The notes beneath the pieces are model-generated. The model was not told the DNA's origin. It saw only the letters and a program-made list of their open reading frames with translations, and made no database searches. DNA of 64,000 bases from assembly GCF_001953865.1 (NCBI RefSeq), contig NZ_MQUQ01000005.1, positions 383,401 to 447,400 of the forward strand, read 5' to 3'. Origin of the DNA: Amycolatopsis coloradensis. GTDB taxonomy: Bacteria; Actinomycetota; Actinomycetes; Mycobacteriales; Pseudonocardiaceae. Shown here piece by piece: positions 28,298 to 37,356 of the stretch. Made by a program: the position numbers and the translations under genes. Every line of letters begins with the position of its first letter. Position 1 is the stretch's first letter.

Positions 28298-28442
28298 ATG
28301 TCCGCTTGAGGCGAACTTCATGATCGTCAAGTCGTAACTCATCGGTCAGGGGTGAGGTGGACCCTGCCCGATCGTGCGATCGGAACCTACGCTCGTTTGC
28401 GCAGCTCAATGGGGGATTCTGGACCGCAAAGGAGCACTTGTC

Positions 28443-30014
28443 GTGGCACGTCCAATCGAAAAGATCGTGATCGTCGGTGGAGGGACGGCAGGCTGGCTGT
28501 CCGCCGCGTACCTGAATCGAGCCTTCGGCGGAAAAGTCGACATCACCCTGATCGAATCACCGCGGATCCCGCGGATCGGGGTGGGGGAGGCCACCGTTCC
28601 GACCCTGCGGACCACCTTCGCCTTCCTTGGGATGAAAGAAGAAGACTGGATGCCGAAGACCAACGCGGTCTTCAAGTCCGCCGTCCGGTTCAACGACTGG
28701 CGCAAACCGCACGAGGGCCGCGACAGCCACACCTACTACCACCCGTTCTTCGACGTTCCCGAACCCGCGGTGCAGAACTACGAGAAGCCGTTCCACAAGC
28801 GGTTCGGCCGTGGCGTCTCGCTCGCGCACTTCTGGCTGAAGCAGCGCTTGGCCGGCGACACGCGGGTGCGCGAGACCTTCGGTGACGCGGGAATGGCGCT
28901 ACAGCGTCTCTGCGAACTCAACAAGGCCCCGAAACCGTTGCCCGGCACCGACGCTCCGGACCCCGGCTACCGCTACGCCTACCACTTCGACGCCGCGCTG
29001 ATCGCCAAGTACCTTCGCGAACTGGCGACCGGCCGCGGCGTGAAGTTCGTTTCGGCGGACGTGACCTCGGTGACCGTCGACCCGCGCGGCACCATCGAGA
29101 AGGTCGTCACCGACACCGCCGGCGAGATCGAAGCCGATCTTTTCCTGGACTGCACCGGATTCCGGGGCCTGCTGATCAACAAGACGCTGAACGAGCCGTT
29201 CGTCAGCGCCAACGACGTCCTGCTGTGCGACTCCGCCGTCGCGCTTCCCGCGCGGCACCGGGAGGGCGGCCTGCGGCCGTACACCTCCGCCACCGCGAAG
29301 CCGGATGGCTGGATCTGGGAGATCCCCCTCGCCGACCGCGACGGCACCGGTTTCGTCTACTCCAGCGCGTTCACCACGCCGGACAAGGCCGAGCGGCGGT
29401 TGCGCGAGCACCTCGGCGGCCGTGGATACGACATCGACGGCAACCACATCAAGATGCGGGTGGGGCACAACCGGCGTTCGTGGGTGAACAACTGTATCGC
29501 CGTCGGGCTGTCGAGCTGCTTCGTCGAACCGCTGGAATCCACCACGATCGCCCTCATCGAATACCAGCTCGCGTTGCTGGTGCTGCACTTCCCGGATTCG
29601 GACTTCGACGAGCGCCGCAAGGCCCGCTACAACGAACTCATGGTCGGCGCGTTCGAGGACCTGCGCGACTTCATCGTCATGCACTACACGCTCACCGACC
29701 GCGACGACACCGAGTTCTGGAACGCCGTGCGGGAGGCGCCGATCCCGGCGAGCCTGGAGGAGAAGCTCACCGAGTACGCGGAGAGCGTCATCATCCCGGA
29801 CGGCAGCCAGTTGCGGTTGTTCGAGACCCGCAGCATCTGGGCGATCCTGTCCGGAATGGACTTCGGCTTCAAGAAGGCGCCGCCGTCGGTCGAGAAGATG
29901 AACGACGCCGCCGCGTGGGAGATGTTCGAGAAGATCGACAAAGAACGCGAGATCTACTCGGCCGGACTGCCCGGCCACCGCGAGTACATCGAGGCCCTGC
30001 ACCGCGGCTTCTGA
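28443..30014 (+). CDS. FAD-dependent tryptophan-type halogenase
   Basis: The 523-residue protein is a flavin-dependent halogenase of the PrnA/RebH family. It has the FAD site IVGGGTAGWLSAAYL, the halogenase signature GWIWEIP (Trp290, Trp292), a lysine in NAVFKSAVRF at the position of the catalytic PrnA Lys79, and FVEPLESTTIALIEYQ containing the catalytic Glu. FADH2 must come from a separate flavin reductase, none of which is adjacent. The substrate is a free arene: tryptophan, or the phenolic product of the PKS; carrier-bound substrates also occur. GTG 28443 is preferred because GGAG lies 8 bases upstream and the FAD motif follows at once. A strong terminator follows. Confidence 0.93.
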   Translation: MARPIEKIVIVGGGTAGWLSAAYLNRAFGGKVDITLIESPRIPRIGVGEATVPTLRTTFAFLGMKEEDWMPKTNAVFKSAVRFNDWRKPHEGRDSHTYYHPFFDVPEPAVQNYEKPFHKRFGRGVSLAHFWLKQRLAGDTRVRETFGDAGMALQRLCELNKAPKPLPGTDAPDPGYRYAYHFDAALIAKYLRELATGRGVKFVSADVTSVTVDPRGTIEKVVTDTAGEIEADLFLDCTGFRGLLINKTLNEPFVSANDVLLCDSAVALPARHREGGLRPYTSATAKPDGWIWEIPLADRDGTGFVYSSAFTTPDKAERRLREHLGGRGYDIDGNHIKMRVGHNRRSWVNNCIAVGLSSCFVEPLESTTIALIEYQLALLVLHFPDSDFDERRKARYNELMVGAFEDLRDFIVMHYTLTDRDDTEFWNAVREAPIPASLEEKLTEYAESVIIPDGSQLRLFETRSIWAILSGMDFGFKKAPPSVEKMNDAAAWEMFEKIDKEREIYSAGLPGHREYIEALHRGF

Positions 30015-30017
30015 TCC

Positions 30018-30070
30018 CGCGTGAAGGCCCCCTTCCCTCGACTCAGCCGAGGGAAGGGGGCCTTCACGCG
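30018..30070. terminator. 23-bp perfect-stem terminator
   Basis: Positions 30018-30040 pair exactly with 30048-30070 around a 7-base loop. It lies between the convergent halogenase and MFS genes. Its arm (CGCGTGAAGGCCCCC) shares GTGAAGGCC with the hairpin at 6668-6724. Confidence 0.85.
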
Positions 30071-30079
30071 GAGTACGGG

Positions 30080-31546
30080 TCAGCCTGCGAGCGGGAGGTC
30101 CGGACGGTCACCCCTGTCCTGGCCGTCGATGCTGTGCAGGTGCCGCTTCTTGTTCCCCTTCAGCAAGGTGAAGGTCACGCCGAGGCCGATGACGGCGAAG
30201 ACCACGCACGCGATGAACGCGGCCCGGAGCCCGGTGGTGAACTCGGCGGGCCCGCCCGGCGCGGCGGTGAACGACGTGGACACCGAGGTGACCACGGCGA
30301 CCCCGAGCGCGCCGCCGATCTGGAACGAGGCGACGTTGATCCCCGACGCCGCACCGCTGTCGGCCCGCGGCACCCTGGACAGCGCGGCCACCGAAGCGGC
30401 CGCCATGCCCGCGCCGAGACCCGGGCCGAAGACGACGAGGCCCCACAGGATGTCGGCCCCGTAGCTGCCGTCGACCGGGACCTGCGAGAGCAGCAGGCAG
30501 CCGGCGCCGAGCAGGACGAGACAGGCCGCGACGACCGGCCGGACACCCATCCGCGTGACCACGGCCTGTCCGACGTAGGCGCCGAAGAACGCCAGTGTCG
30601 GCATGACGGATTGCAGCACGCCGAATTCCAGCGGGCTGTAGCCGAGGACGACCTGGCCGTACATCGAAATGGTGACCGAGAGGCCGAATGCCGCCATACC
30701 CATCGCCACCGTGACGAGGTTGCCGCCCGCGAGCGCCGGGCGCCGGATCAGCGCCAGCGGCACGAGTGGCGACGCCGAACGCTTCTCCACGGCCACGAAC
30801 AGCGCGAGCAGCGCGGCGGCGACCACGAACAGGATGAGTGTCGGCGCGCTCGTCCAGCCCCACACCGGCGCCTGGACGACGGCGAGGATGATCGCGACGA
30901 GTGCGAGTGTACTGATCACGGCCCCCGCGACGTCCTGGCTGCGGCGCTTGCCGGAAGCACGGCTCTCCCGCAGGAGCACCGGGGCGAGCAGCATGACGAG
31001 CACCGCGATCGGCACGTTGACGTAGAACACCCACTGCCAGCCCAGGGTCTGGGTGAGCAGCCCGCCGACGAGCAGGCCCGCCGTCGCGCCGATCCCGCCG
31101 ATCCCGGACCAGCCGGCGAGCGCGGTGTTGCGGCTCTTGCCCTCCGGGAAGGTGTTCATGAGGATCGACAACGCCGTCGGCACCATCAGCGCCGCCGCGA
31201 TCCCGCTGAGCGCCCGCGCGGCGATGATCACCGCCGGGCTCCACGCCAGCCCGCAGAGCACCGAGCCGACGAGGAACAACGCCGTGCCGAGCACGAACAC
31301 CCGGCGCCTGCCGAAGTGGTCGGCCGCCCGGCCCCCGAGGATGAGCAGCCCGCCGAAGGTGATGAGCTTCGCGCTCAGCACCCATTGCGCGTCGGCGGGT
31401 GCCATCCCGAGGTCGGGCGCCAGCGAAGGCAACGCCAGGATGACGCTCTGCGAATCCAGCAGGACCGCGAAGTTGGCCGCGCACAACAGGACCAGCGCGG
31501 CCCAGCGGAATCTGACGGCGTCGCCCGCCGCTTGGAGATGACTCAC
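30080..31546 (-). CDS. DHA2 (EmrB/QacA) family MFS drug exporter
   Basis: The 488-residue protein has the 14-helix DHA2 arrangement. The motif ILGGRAADHFGRRRVFVLG after TM2 is the MFS A-motif, and LVGGLLTQTLGWQWVFYVNVPI is the DHA2 signature around TM5. Proton-driven exporters of this family confer self-resistance in enediyne and polyketide clusters. It starts at GTG 31546 and lies 31 bases downstream of the FAD monooxygenase stop on the same strand, so both are probably one transcript. Substrate identity is inferred only from location. Confidence 0.9.
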   Translation of the reverse strand: MSHLQAAGDAVRFRWAALVLLCAANFAVLLDSQSVILALPSLAPDLGMAPADAQWVLSAKLITFGGLLILGGRAADHFGRRRVFVLGTALFLVGSVLCGLAWSPAVIIAARALSGIAAALMVPTALSILMNTFPEGKSRNTALAGWSGIGGIGATAGLLVGGLLTQTLGWQWVFYVNVPIAVLVMLLAPVLLRESRASGKRRSQDVAGAVISTLALVAIILAVVQAPVWGWTSAPTLILFVVAAALLALFVAVEKRSASPLVPLALIRRPALAGGNLVTVAMGMAAFGLSVTISMYGQVVLGYSPLEFGVLQSVMPTLAFFGAYVGQAVVTRMGVRPVVAACLVLLGAGCLLLSQVPVDGSYGADILWGLVVFGPGLGAGMAAASVAALSRVPRADSGAASGINVASFQIGGALGVAVVTSVSTSFTAAPGGPAEFTTGLRAAFIACVVFAVIGLGVTFTLLKGNKKRHLHSIDGQDRGDRPDLPLAG

Positions 31547-31577
31547 CGGAACTCCTTGTTCTTGGGCGAAAAGCGGA

Positions 31578-32981
31578 TCAAGCCGCGGAACGCTCGGCGT
31601 CGCCGGTGTCGGTCCGGGGCGGCGGAAGGGGGGTGACGGTGGCGTTCTTCTTGCCGCCGCCGGAGAGCAGGACCCGGCGCATCATCGACGGCTTCATCAG
31701 CGCCTGCGGCGGGTCGATCAGTGAGATGGTGCGCATGAACCCGCGGGCCACCACCGGGTCGTTGGCGGCGGCCGCCATCACCTTCGACATGTAGGCGTTG
31801 CCGATCTTGGTGGCGAGGGTGCGCTTCCCGCGCACCGTCTCGTAACCGAGGTCGGCGGAAGCGGACATCATCCACGGCGAGTCGGTCGCCTTGGCCAGGT
31901 CGCGGAAGTAGCCGCGGAAGTCCGGCTCGACACCCTTTTCCAGATGCTTGCGCAGTACGTTCGCGCCCATCGCGGCGACCGTCATGCCCTGGGCGTAGAC
32001 GGGGTTGAAGATGCAGGCGGCGTCGCCGAGGATCAGGTACCCGGCGGGGAAGCGGCTCAGCTTCTCGTAGTGGCGGCGGACGCTGGCCGGGAACCGGAAC
32101 GATCCGGCCGGCGCGCGCTGCTCCGCGTTCTCGATGGCGTCGTAGACCTCCTTGACCGGCAACGTCTTGGCGTAGGCCAGGAAACCTTCGTGGTCGGTCG
32201 GCGCCCGGTCGCCCGCGATGCCGGTGAGGGTGAGGGCGTACCGGTCGGCGAGGCGCGCGAAGATGCCGCCGCGCGGGAAGTCCGGGGTCGCGGTCGGGAC
32301 CAGCGCGATGTCCTCACCGAGCGGGTCGACCGGCAGCGGGCCGACGAAGTCCATCGTCGTGTAGGTCAGGTCCATCTGGACCTTCTCCTCCGGCGCCTTC
32401 TCGTAGCCGAGTTCCTCGAGCCAGCGCGGGGACCGCGAGCCGCGGCCGGAGGCGTCGACGATCAGGTCCGCGCTGATGACCTCCTCGCCACCGCCGTCCC
32501 GGCTCTGCACGCGGACACCGGTGATGCGTTCGTCGCGCTCGTTCGAGACCAGGCCGACGATGTCCGTGCGCTCACGCAGGACGACGCCGGGGCGGGGCAG
32601 CGTGCGGGAACGGAGGAAGTGCTCGATCACCGGGCGGTTCGCGGCCACACAGGCCATCCCGGTGTCGGTGACGGCGAACATCTCGCCGTTGAAGTAGTAG
32701 TGGCAGGTCGAGCCGTAGTCGCCGACCGGGACGCCCGCCGCGATCATGTCGTCGACGAACCCGGGGAACAGGTCTTCGATGATGATCCGCCCGCGTTCGA
32801 GCAGGGCGTGGATGTGGATCGCCCACGAGATCGCCGGGCGCGGGTCCGTCCCGGCCGCGGTGAGGTCGTCACGTTCGATGACGGTCACCTGGCGGTAGGC
32901 GTCGGAAAGCACGCGGGCGGCGAGCATCCCGGCGATGCTGCCCCCGAGCACGACGGCGTGATCGCCGATTTTCGTTCCCAT
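31578..32981 (-). CDS. FAD-dependent monooxygenase/epoxidase-like flavoprotein
   Basis: This 467-residue flavoprotein resembles the squalene-epoxidase-like group that includes polyether epoxidases (LasC/MonCI type). The dinucleotide loop reads VVLGGSIAGMLAARVLS (GGSIAG in place of GxGxxG), DASGRGSRSPRWL lies in the middle, and the FAD ribityl motif is GDAACIFNPVYAQGMTVA. The C-terminal 130 residues are a helical extension ending in a Lys/Pro-rich tail. An epoxide hydrolase of the SgcF type is encoded 1.8 kb away, so epoxide formation and opening could be consecutive steps. Aromatic hydroxylation or alkene reduction cannot be excluded. Confidence 0.82.
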   Translation of the reverse strand: MGTKIGDHAVVLGGSIAGMLAARVLSDAYRQVTVIERDDLTAAGTDPRPAISWAIHIHALLERGRIIIEDLFPGFVDDMIAAGVPVGDYGSTCHYYFNGEMFAVTDTGMACVAANRPVIEHFLRSRTLPRPGVVLRERTDIVGLVSNERDERITGVRVQSRDGGGEEVISADLIVDASGRGSRSPRWLEELGYEKAPEEKVQMDLTYTTMDFVGPLPVDPLGEDIALVPTATPDFPRGGIFARLADRYALTLTGIAGDRAPTDHEGFLAYAKTLPVKEVYDAIENAEQRAPAGSFRFPASVRRHYEKLSRFPAGYLILGDAACIFNPVYAQGMTVAAMGANVLRKHLEKGVEPDFRGYFRDLAKATDSPWMMSASADLGYETVRGKRTLATKIGNAYMSKVMAAAANDPVVARGFMRTISLIDPPQALMKPSMMRRVLLSGGGKKNATVTPLPPPRTDTGDAERSAA

Positions 32982-33173
32982 TGGCGTATGCCTTTCGGTG
33001 ATCAGGTGAGTGGGCGGACACGAAAAACGCTATGCCGCTCCCCAGGTGTCCTCTTCTCCCGCTTTGCGAGGCGCTTCTCCGCGGTTGCGAGCTTGGTCCG
33101 AGGCGGTGTTCCGGCGCCCGGTGAACGCGTAGTTTCCGATGTGGACCTCCGCGTCACGAGGAAGGAGAACGGA

Positions 33174-33512
33174 ATGGGTTCGGCGTTCGTCGTCCGTTAC
33201 CAGACGACCCCGGAAACCGCCGGTGAGAACAAGGAATTGGTGGAAGCCGTCTTCGCGGAATTGGCGCGGGAACAGCCCGGGGGGCTGAGCTACGCGTCGT
33301 TCAGGCTCGACGACGGGGTGAGTTTCGTCCACGTCGGTGTCGTCGAGGGCGATGGGAACCCTCTAGCCGCTTCGACCGCCTTCCACGAGTTCCAACGGGG
33401 CATTCGCGAACGGGCCCCGGAAGGACCGGTACCCAGTGGGGCCACGCTCATCGGCTCCTATGGCTTCTCCAGTGATCACAACGGAAACGAACGACAGGAG
33501 ACAGACCGATGA
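33174..33512 (+). CDS. antibiotic-biosynthesis-monooxygenase-like small protein
   Basis: The 112-residue product has the ferredoxin-like alpha+beta pattern of the ABM superfamily (VVRYQTTPETAGENKELVEAVFAEL, then GGLSYASFRLDDGVSFVHV and a late helix AFHEFQRGIRERA). ABM proteins include cofactor-free monooxygenases and cyclases acting on polyketides, but many members are of unknown function and key residues are not conserved enough to assign one. GAAGGAG precedes ATG 33174. Its stop overlaps the ATG of the SgcJ-like gene by 4 bases, so the two are coupled. Confidence 0.72.
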   Translation: MGSAFVVRYQTTPETAGENKELVEAVFAELAREQPGGLSYASFRLDDGVSFVHVGVVEGDGNPLAASTAFHEFQRGIRERAPEGPVPSGATLIGSYGFSSDHNGNERQETDR

Positions 33513-33904
33513 CCGCAACCGCCGACACCGCCACCGGAGTGGCCGCCCTGCCCGGCCAGATCGTCGCCGCCTGGGCCCGCCACGACGCGGAGGCGTTCGC
33601 CGACGTGTTCGTCGAGGACGGCACGATGATCCTGCCCGGCGTCCACGTCAAGGGCCGCGACGACATCGCGAAGTTCATGGGCGGCGCGTTCGCCACGGCC
33701 TATCAGGGCTCCCAGGTCACCGGCACCCCGTTCGACGTCCGCGAGATCGCGCCCGGAGTCGTCGTGCTGTACACCGAAGGCGGCGTGATCCAGGCCGGTG
33801 ACACCGAGGTCGCCGAGAACGCCAAGGTGCGTGCTTCGTGGACCGCTGTCCTGCGGGACGGCGAATGGAAGCTCGCCGCCTACCAGAACACGCCGCGCGA
33901 CTGA
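33509..33904 (+). CDS. SgcJ/EcaC-family NTF2-like protein
   Basis: This 131-residue protein has the NTF2/SnoaL cone fold pattern: helix (ALPGQIVAAWARHDAEAFADVF), then VEDGTMILPGVHVKGRDDIAKFM, and a beta sheet ending TAVLRDGEWKLAAYQNTP. That pattern and length match the SgcJ/EcaC group. SgcJ is encoded in the C-1027 enediyne cluster and its relatives are spread through nine-membered enediyne loci, but the catalytic role is unresolved. Translation is coupled to the ABM-like gene (ATGA). A hairpin follows the stop. Confidence 0.82.
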   Translation: MTATADTATGVAALPGQIVAAWARHDAEAFADVFVEDGTMILPGVHVKGRDDIAKFMGGAFATAYQGSQVTGTPFDVREIAPGVVVLYTEGGVIQAGDTEVAENAKVRASWTAVLRDGEWKLAAYQNTPRD

Positions 33905-33920
33905 CGGCTTTCGCGCGAAG

Positions 33921-33955
33921 GAGTCCCTGCCCGCGAACTTCGCGGGCAGGGGCTC
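33921..33955. terminator. hairpin between convergent genes
   Basis: A 17-base arm (33921-33937) pairs with 33939-33955 with a single G-U wobble and is followed by CTTTCA. It sits between the SgcJ-like gene and the convergent alpha/beta hydrolase. Confidence 0.75.
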
Positions 33956-33966
33956 TTTCACTTACC

Positions 33967-34794
33967 TCATCGGAAGAACTTCGTCAGCAGTTCGGCGCCC
34001 AGCGTGTCGTCCATCAGGTGCCCCGCGGTGTCCATGGTGACGTACTCACCCCGCGGGATCCCGTCGGCGACGGCCTGGCACATGTCTTTCATCCACTGTG
34101 GACTCTTGTTCCCGCCGAGCACCAGACCGGGCACCGTGATCGCGCTCAGTTCCTCGGCCGGGACGCGGTCCGCGTCGTCGGACAGGATCGAGTCGTACGG
34201 CATCGAATGCGCCATCGCCTCGAACGCGGGCCAGATCGGATGCGTCGAGAAGAAAGCGATCTCGTCCTCGGTGAAAAGCGCGTCCCATTTCAGGAACAGG
34301 GAGACGGCCTCCTTGACCCTGTCCTGTTCGAGCAGCTCCCTGAGCTGCTCGGTGTAGCCGGGCGGGACCTTCGGGCCGCTGTACGGGGGTTCGTACATGG
34401 CCAGCTTGAGCATGGGGACGCCACGCGCGGCCGCCGGTACGGCGATCATCGAGCCGGTGCAGTTCGCGAAGACGTGGGCGGTGCCGCCCGCGGCCTCGAT
34501 CACCGCCTCCAGGTCCTCGATCTCGATGTCCACTGTGTACGGCCCAACGCGCTTGTCGTCGCTGTCACCGCGAGCACGGCGGTCGTAGTTGTACACGGTG
34601 AAGTTCTCGGACAGGCCCTCGGCGAGTTCGGCGTGCATCGCCTTCTCGTTCAGGCCGCCGCCGATGATGATCACCGGCGGTCCGGTGCCCGACTTCTCGT
34701 AGGCGATGGTGGTCCCGTCGGCGGACCTCACCGTCTCGATCGGGAGGTCGCGGTTGCCGTAGTCGAGGTTCTCGATGTTGGCCTGGTCAGTCAC
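33967..34794 (-). CDS. alpha/beta hydrolase with a cysteine at the nucleophile position (paralogue)
   Basis: The 275-residue protein is a clear paralogue of the hydrolase at 26671-27510: the segments SADGTTIAYEKSGTGPPVII, GGGLNEKAMHAELAE and VYNYDRRARGDSDD align closely. The elbow reads FANCTGSMIA, again with Cys instead of Ser, and the C-terminal His is in DTAGHLMDD. It starts at GTG 34794 and overlaps the epoxide hydrolase stop by 8 bases, placing it third in the aminotransferase-epoxide hydrolase-hydrolase operon. The two copies probably act on related substrates. Confidence 0.85.
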   Translation of the reverse strand: MTDQANIENLDYGNRDLPIETVRSADGTTIAYEKSGTGPPVIIIGGGLNEKAMHAELAEGLSENFTVYNYDRRARGDSDDKRVGPYTVDIEIEDLEAVIEAAGGTAHVFANCTGSMIAVPAAARGVPMLKLAMYEPPYSGPKVPPGYTEQLRELLEQDRVKEAVSLFLKWDALFTEDEIAFFSTHPIWPAFEAMAHSMPYDSILSDDADRVPAEELSAITVPGLVLGGNKSPQWMKDMCQAVADGIPRGEYVTMDTAGHLMDDTLGAELLTKFFR

Positions 34795-36004
34795 GGTCCG
34801 AACCCCTCGCTCGCAAGGCCTGCTTGAACTTCCGGAGATCGTCGAGGAACAGGTCGGGCGCCTCGAGGCCCGGGAAGTGACCACCCCGGTCGAGCCGCCG
34901 CCACTGCACGATGTCGGAGAAGGCCCGGTCCGCGTAGGTGCGGATCGGCTCCATGATGTCGTACTTGTACGCCGCCACACCGATCGGCGTGGAGATCGGC
35001 GGCAGGGGCGCCACGAACGTCCTGTATTCCTCGAACCTCGGGTGCGCGACGGCCAGTTCGGGGTGCGGCGTCGCCGAGGTCCGGGTGAACTGGGCGTTGT
35101 CGCAGTAGAAGTGCGCCGCGTTGCCCGCCGAGCCGGTGAGCCAGTAGAGCGTCACGTTGGCGAGCAGGTCATCGCGATCGAAGACCTCCTCCGGCGAATC
35201 GACGGCACCCGACCAGCCGTGGAACTTCTCGATGTACCAGGCGAGTTGCCCGACCGGCGAATCGGCGAGACTGTAGCTCAGCGTCTGCGGCCGGGTCGCG
35301 TGCTCGACCATGTACCCCGGCGCGGGGAACATGTACGGGTCGAGCAGTTCGAGTTCCTCTTCGCTCAGGCCTTCGAGATCGCTCGCGCCGGCGGGCGGGG
35401 TCACCAGGAAGTTGACGTGTGCGGCGAGCACGTTCTCCGGCTTCATCGCGGCCAAGATGATCGAAATGAACGAACCCCAGTCCGCGCCCTGGACGATGTA
35501 GCGGTCGTAGCCGATCTCGGCCATCAGCTTGCCCCAGATCTCCGACATCTTGGGGACGGTCCAGCCGTGCTGGGTCAGCGGAGTGGAGAAACCGAAACCC
35601 GGCAACGTCGGGATGACGAGATGGTAGGCGTCCTTCGGGTCGCCGCCGTGGGATCGCGGGTCGGTCAGCGGCCCGATGAGGTCCAGGTACTCGATGATCG
35701 AACTCGGCCAGCCGGTCGTCATCACCATCGGCGTCGCGTCCGGTTCCGGCGAACGGACGTGCAGGTAGTGGATGTTCGCCCCGTCGATGTTCGTGACAAC
35801 CTGGGGGAACTGGTTGATCTTCGCTTCGGTGGCACGCCAGTCGTATTCGGTGCGCCAGTACTCGACGAGTTCCTTCAGATAGGACTGCGGCACACCGCGG
35901 GTCCAGCCGACGTCGGGAGTCTCGGCTGGCCAGCGGGTGTCGTCGAGCCGCCTGCGCAGGTCGTCGATGGCTTCCTGCGGAATGTCCACTTTGAACGGAG
36001 TCAT
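34787..36004 (-). CDS. EHN-type epoxide hydrolase (SgcF/NcsF-like)
   Basis: The 405-residue protein has the N-terminal EHN domain of microsomal-type epoxide hydrolases (PFKVDIPQEAIDDLRRRL and TRWPAET, residues 4-30) and an alpha/beta-hydrolase core. The oxyanion region is TTGWPSSIIEYLDL, the nucleophile is Asp175 in QGADWGSFIS, and the base is the His in RGGHFPGLEAP. Lid-region tyrosines are present. SgcF and NcsF2 of enediyne clusters have the same architecture and open the core epoxide to vicinal diols. It overlaps the upstream aminotransferase (ATGA) and the downstream hydrolase (8 bases). Confidence 0.92.
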   Translation of the reverse strand: MTPFKVDIPQEAIDDLRRRLDDTRWPAETPDVGWTRGVPQSYLKELVEYWRTEYDWRATEAKINQFPQVVTNIDGANIHYLHVRSPEPDATPMVMTTGWPSSIIEYLDLIGPLTDPRSHGGDPKDAYHLVIPTLPGFGFSTPLTQHGWTVPKMSEIWGKLMAEIGYDRYIVQGADWGSFISIILAAMKPENVLAAHVNFLVTPPAGASDLEGLSEEELELLDPYMFPAPGYMVEHATRPQTLSYSLADSPVGQLAWYIEKFHGWSGAVDSPEEVFDRDDLLANVTLYWLTGSAGNAAHFYCDNAQFTRTSATPHPELAVAHPRFEEYRTFVAPLPPISTPIGVAAYKYDIMEPIRTYADRAFSDIVQWRRLDRGGHFPGLEAPDLFLDDLRKFKQALRARGSDRD

Positions 36005-37356
36005 GACCGGGTCCTCAGTACGTCGGTGATGGCGGCGGAGATCTCCGCGGCCTGTTCTTCTTCGAGCACGAGCGGCGGACCGACGACGAGCGTGGGACCG
36101 TAGTCACGGGCCAGGACGCGGTGCTTGCCGCGCAGGTCGTCGATGATCGCGACCATGCGGTCGAACGGCATCGGCTCGCCGGTGTCCGGGTCGGCGGTCA
36201 GTTCGATGCCGACCATGGCGCCGTGCACGCGGACGTCGTGGACGTTCGGGAGGTCACGGATGCCGTCGAGGCCCTCGGTGAACCAGCTCTCGATCTTCTT
36301 GGCCTGGCCGAGGATGTTCTCCCGTTCGATGATGTCGAGGTTCACCAGCGCCAGCGCGCACGCGACCGGATGCCCCGAGTAGGTCAGCCCGTGGAAGAAG
36401 AACTTCTCCGGGTTGCCGACCATGACCTCGCCGATCTCGTCACGCATGAGGACGGCGCCGAGCGGCGCGTAGCCACTGGAGATCCCCTTGGCGGTGACGA
36501 TGATGTCCGGGCTGTAGTGCGCCGAAGCGAACCAGTCGCCCGTGCGGCCGAAGCCGGTGATGACCTCGTCGGCGATCAGCAGGATGCCGTACTTGGACAG
36601 CAGGGTGCGGATCCGCGGCCAGTAGTCCTCAGGCGCCACGATGACACCGCCACCGCCCATCACCGGCTCGCCGATCATCGCGGCGATCTTCTCCGGTCCG
36701 ATCCGGAGGATCTCGGTTTCCAGTTCCTGCACCAGAAAGTCCGTCGGGTCCTGCCCGCCGAACATCTCCGGATGAGACAGCATGGGCGGGCTCACCTTGG
36801 CGACGTGCGGCATGGTCGGCCCGGCGCCGAAGTGCATGTCGTCCATACCGCTGACCGAACCGCCGGCGAGAGTCGTTCCGTGGTAACCGAACTGCCGTCC
36901 GATGATCCAGGTCCGCTCGGTGTCACCGCGTTCGAAGTGGTACCGGCGCGCGATCTTGAGCGCCGCCTCGGTCCCGTCCGAACCACCGCTGGTGAAGTGG
37001 ATCTTGGTCATCCCCGCCGGGGCGAGCTCCGCGAGGCGGGCGCCGAGCCGGATCGCGGGCTCGTTCGAATATTCGCGCCACAGCGAGAAATACTCCAGCT
37101 TCTCCGCCTGTGCCGCCGCGGCCTCCGCGAGTTCGGCGCGCCCGTGGCCGACGGCGACCACCCAGTTGCCACCCGCCATCCCGTCGATGAACGGGACGTC
37201 CGCGGCGTCCCACACCACGGATCCCTTGCCGCGGACGAAGATGTTGCGCTCGGTCCGCGTCGGGTTCTGGTGCGGGTGGATGAGGTGCTTGCGGTCCAGA
37301 GCCTGAAGCGCGGCCGCGTACTCCGCGCTCCCCCGCGCCTCGCTAGCGATGGTCAT
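36001..37356 (-). CDS. class III PLP-dependent aminotransferase (second)
   Basis: The 451-residue protein is a class III omega-transaminase with FTSGGSDGTEAALKIARRYH, RQFGYHGTTLAGGSVSG, the cofactor Asp in IADEVITGFGRTG and the PLP lysine in VTAKGISSGYAPLGA. ATG 37356 has GGAGGG 9 bases upstream, whereas longer starts lack a ribosome site. It is the first gene of the operon with the epoxide hydrolase and hydrolase. The family accepts beta-alanine, GABA, pyruvate and various ketones. Sequence divergence from the enzyme at 22.4-23.7 kb suggests a different substrate rather than a recent duplication. Confidence 0.9.
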   Translation of the reverse strand: MTIASEARGSAEYAAALQALDRKHLIHPHQNPTRTERNIFVRGKGSVVWDAADVPFIDGMAGGNWVVAVGHGRAELAEAAAAQAEKLEYFSLWREYSNEPAIRLGARLAELAPAGMTKIHFTSGGSDGTEAALKIARRYHFERGDTERTWIIGRQFGYHGTTLAGGSVSGMDDMHFGAGPTMPHVAKVSPPMLSHPEMFGGQDPTDFLVQELETEILRIGPEKIAAMIGEPVMGGGGVIVAPEDYWPRIRTLLSKYGILLIADEVITGFGRTGDWFASAHYSPDIIVTAKGISSGYAPLGAVLMRDEIGEVMVGNPEKFFFHGLTYSGHPVACALALVNLDIIERENILGQAKKIESWFTEGLDGIRDLPNVHDVRVHGAMVGIELTADPDTGEPMPFDRMVAIIDDLRGKHRVLARDYGPTLVVGPPLVLEEEQAAEISAAITDVLRTRS

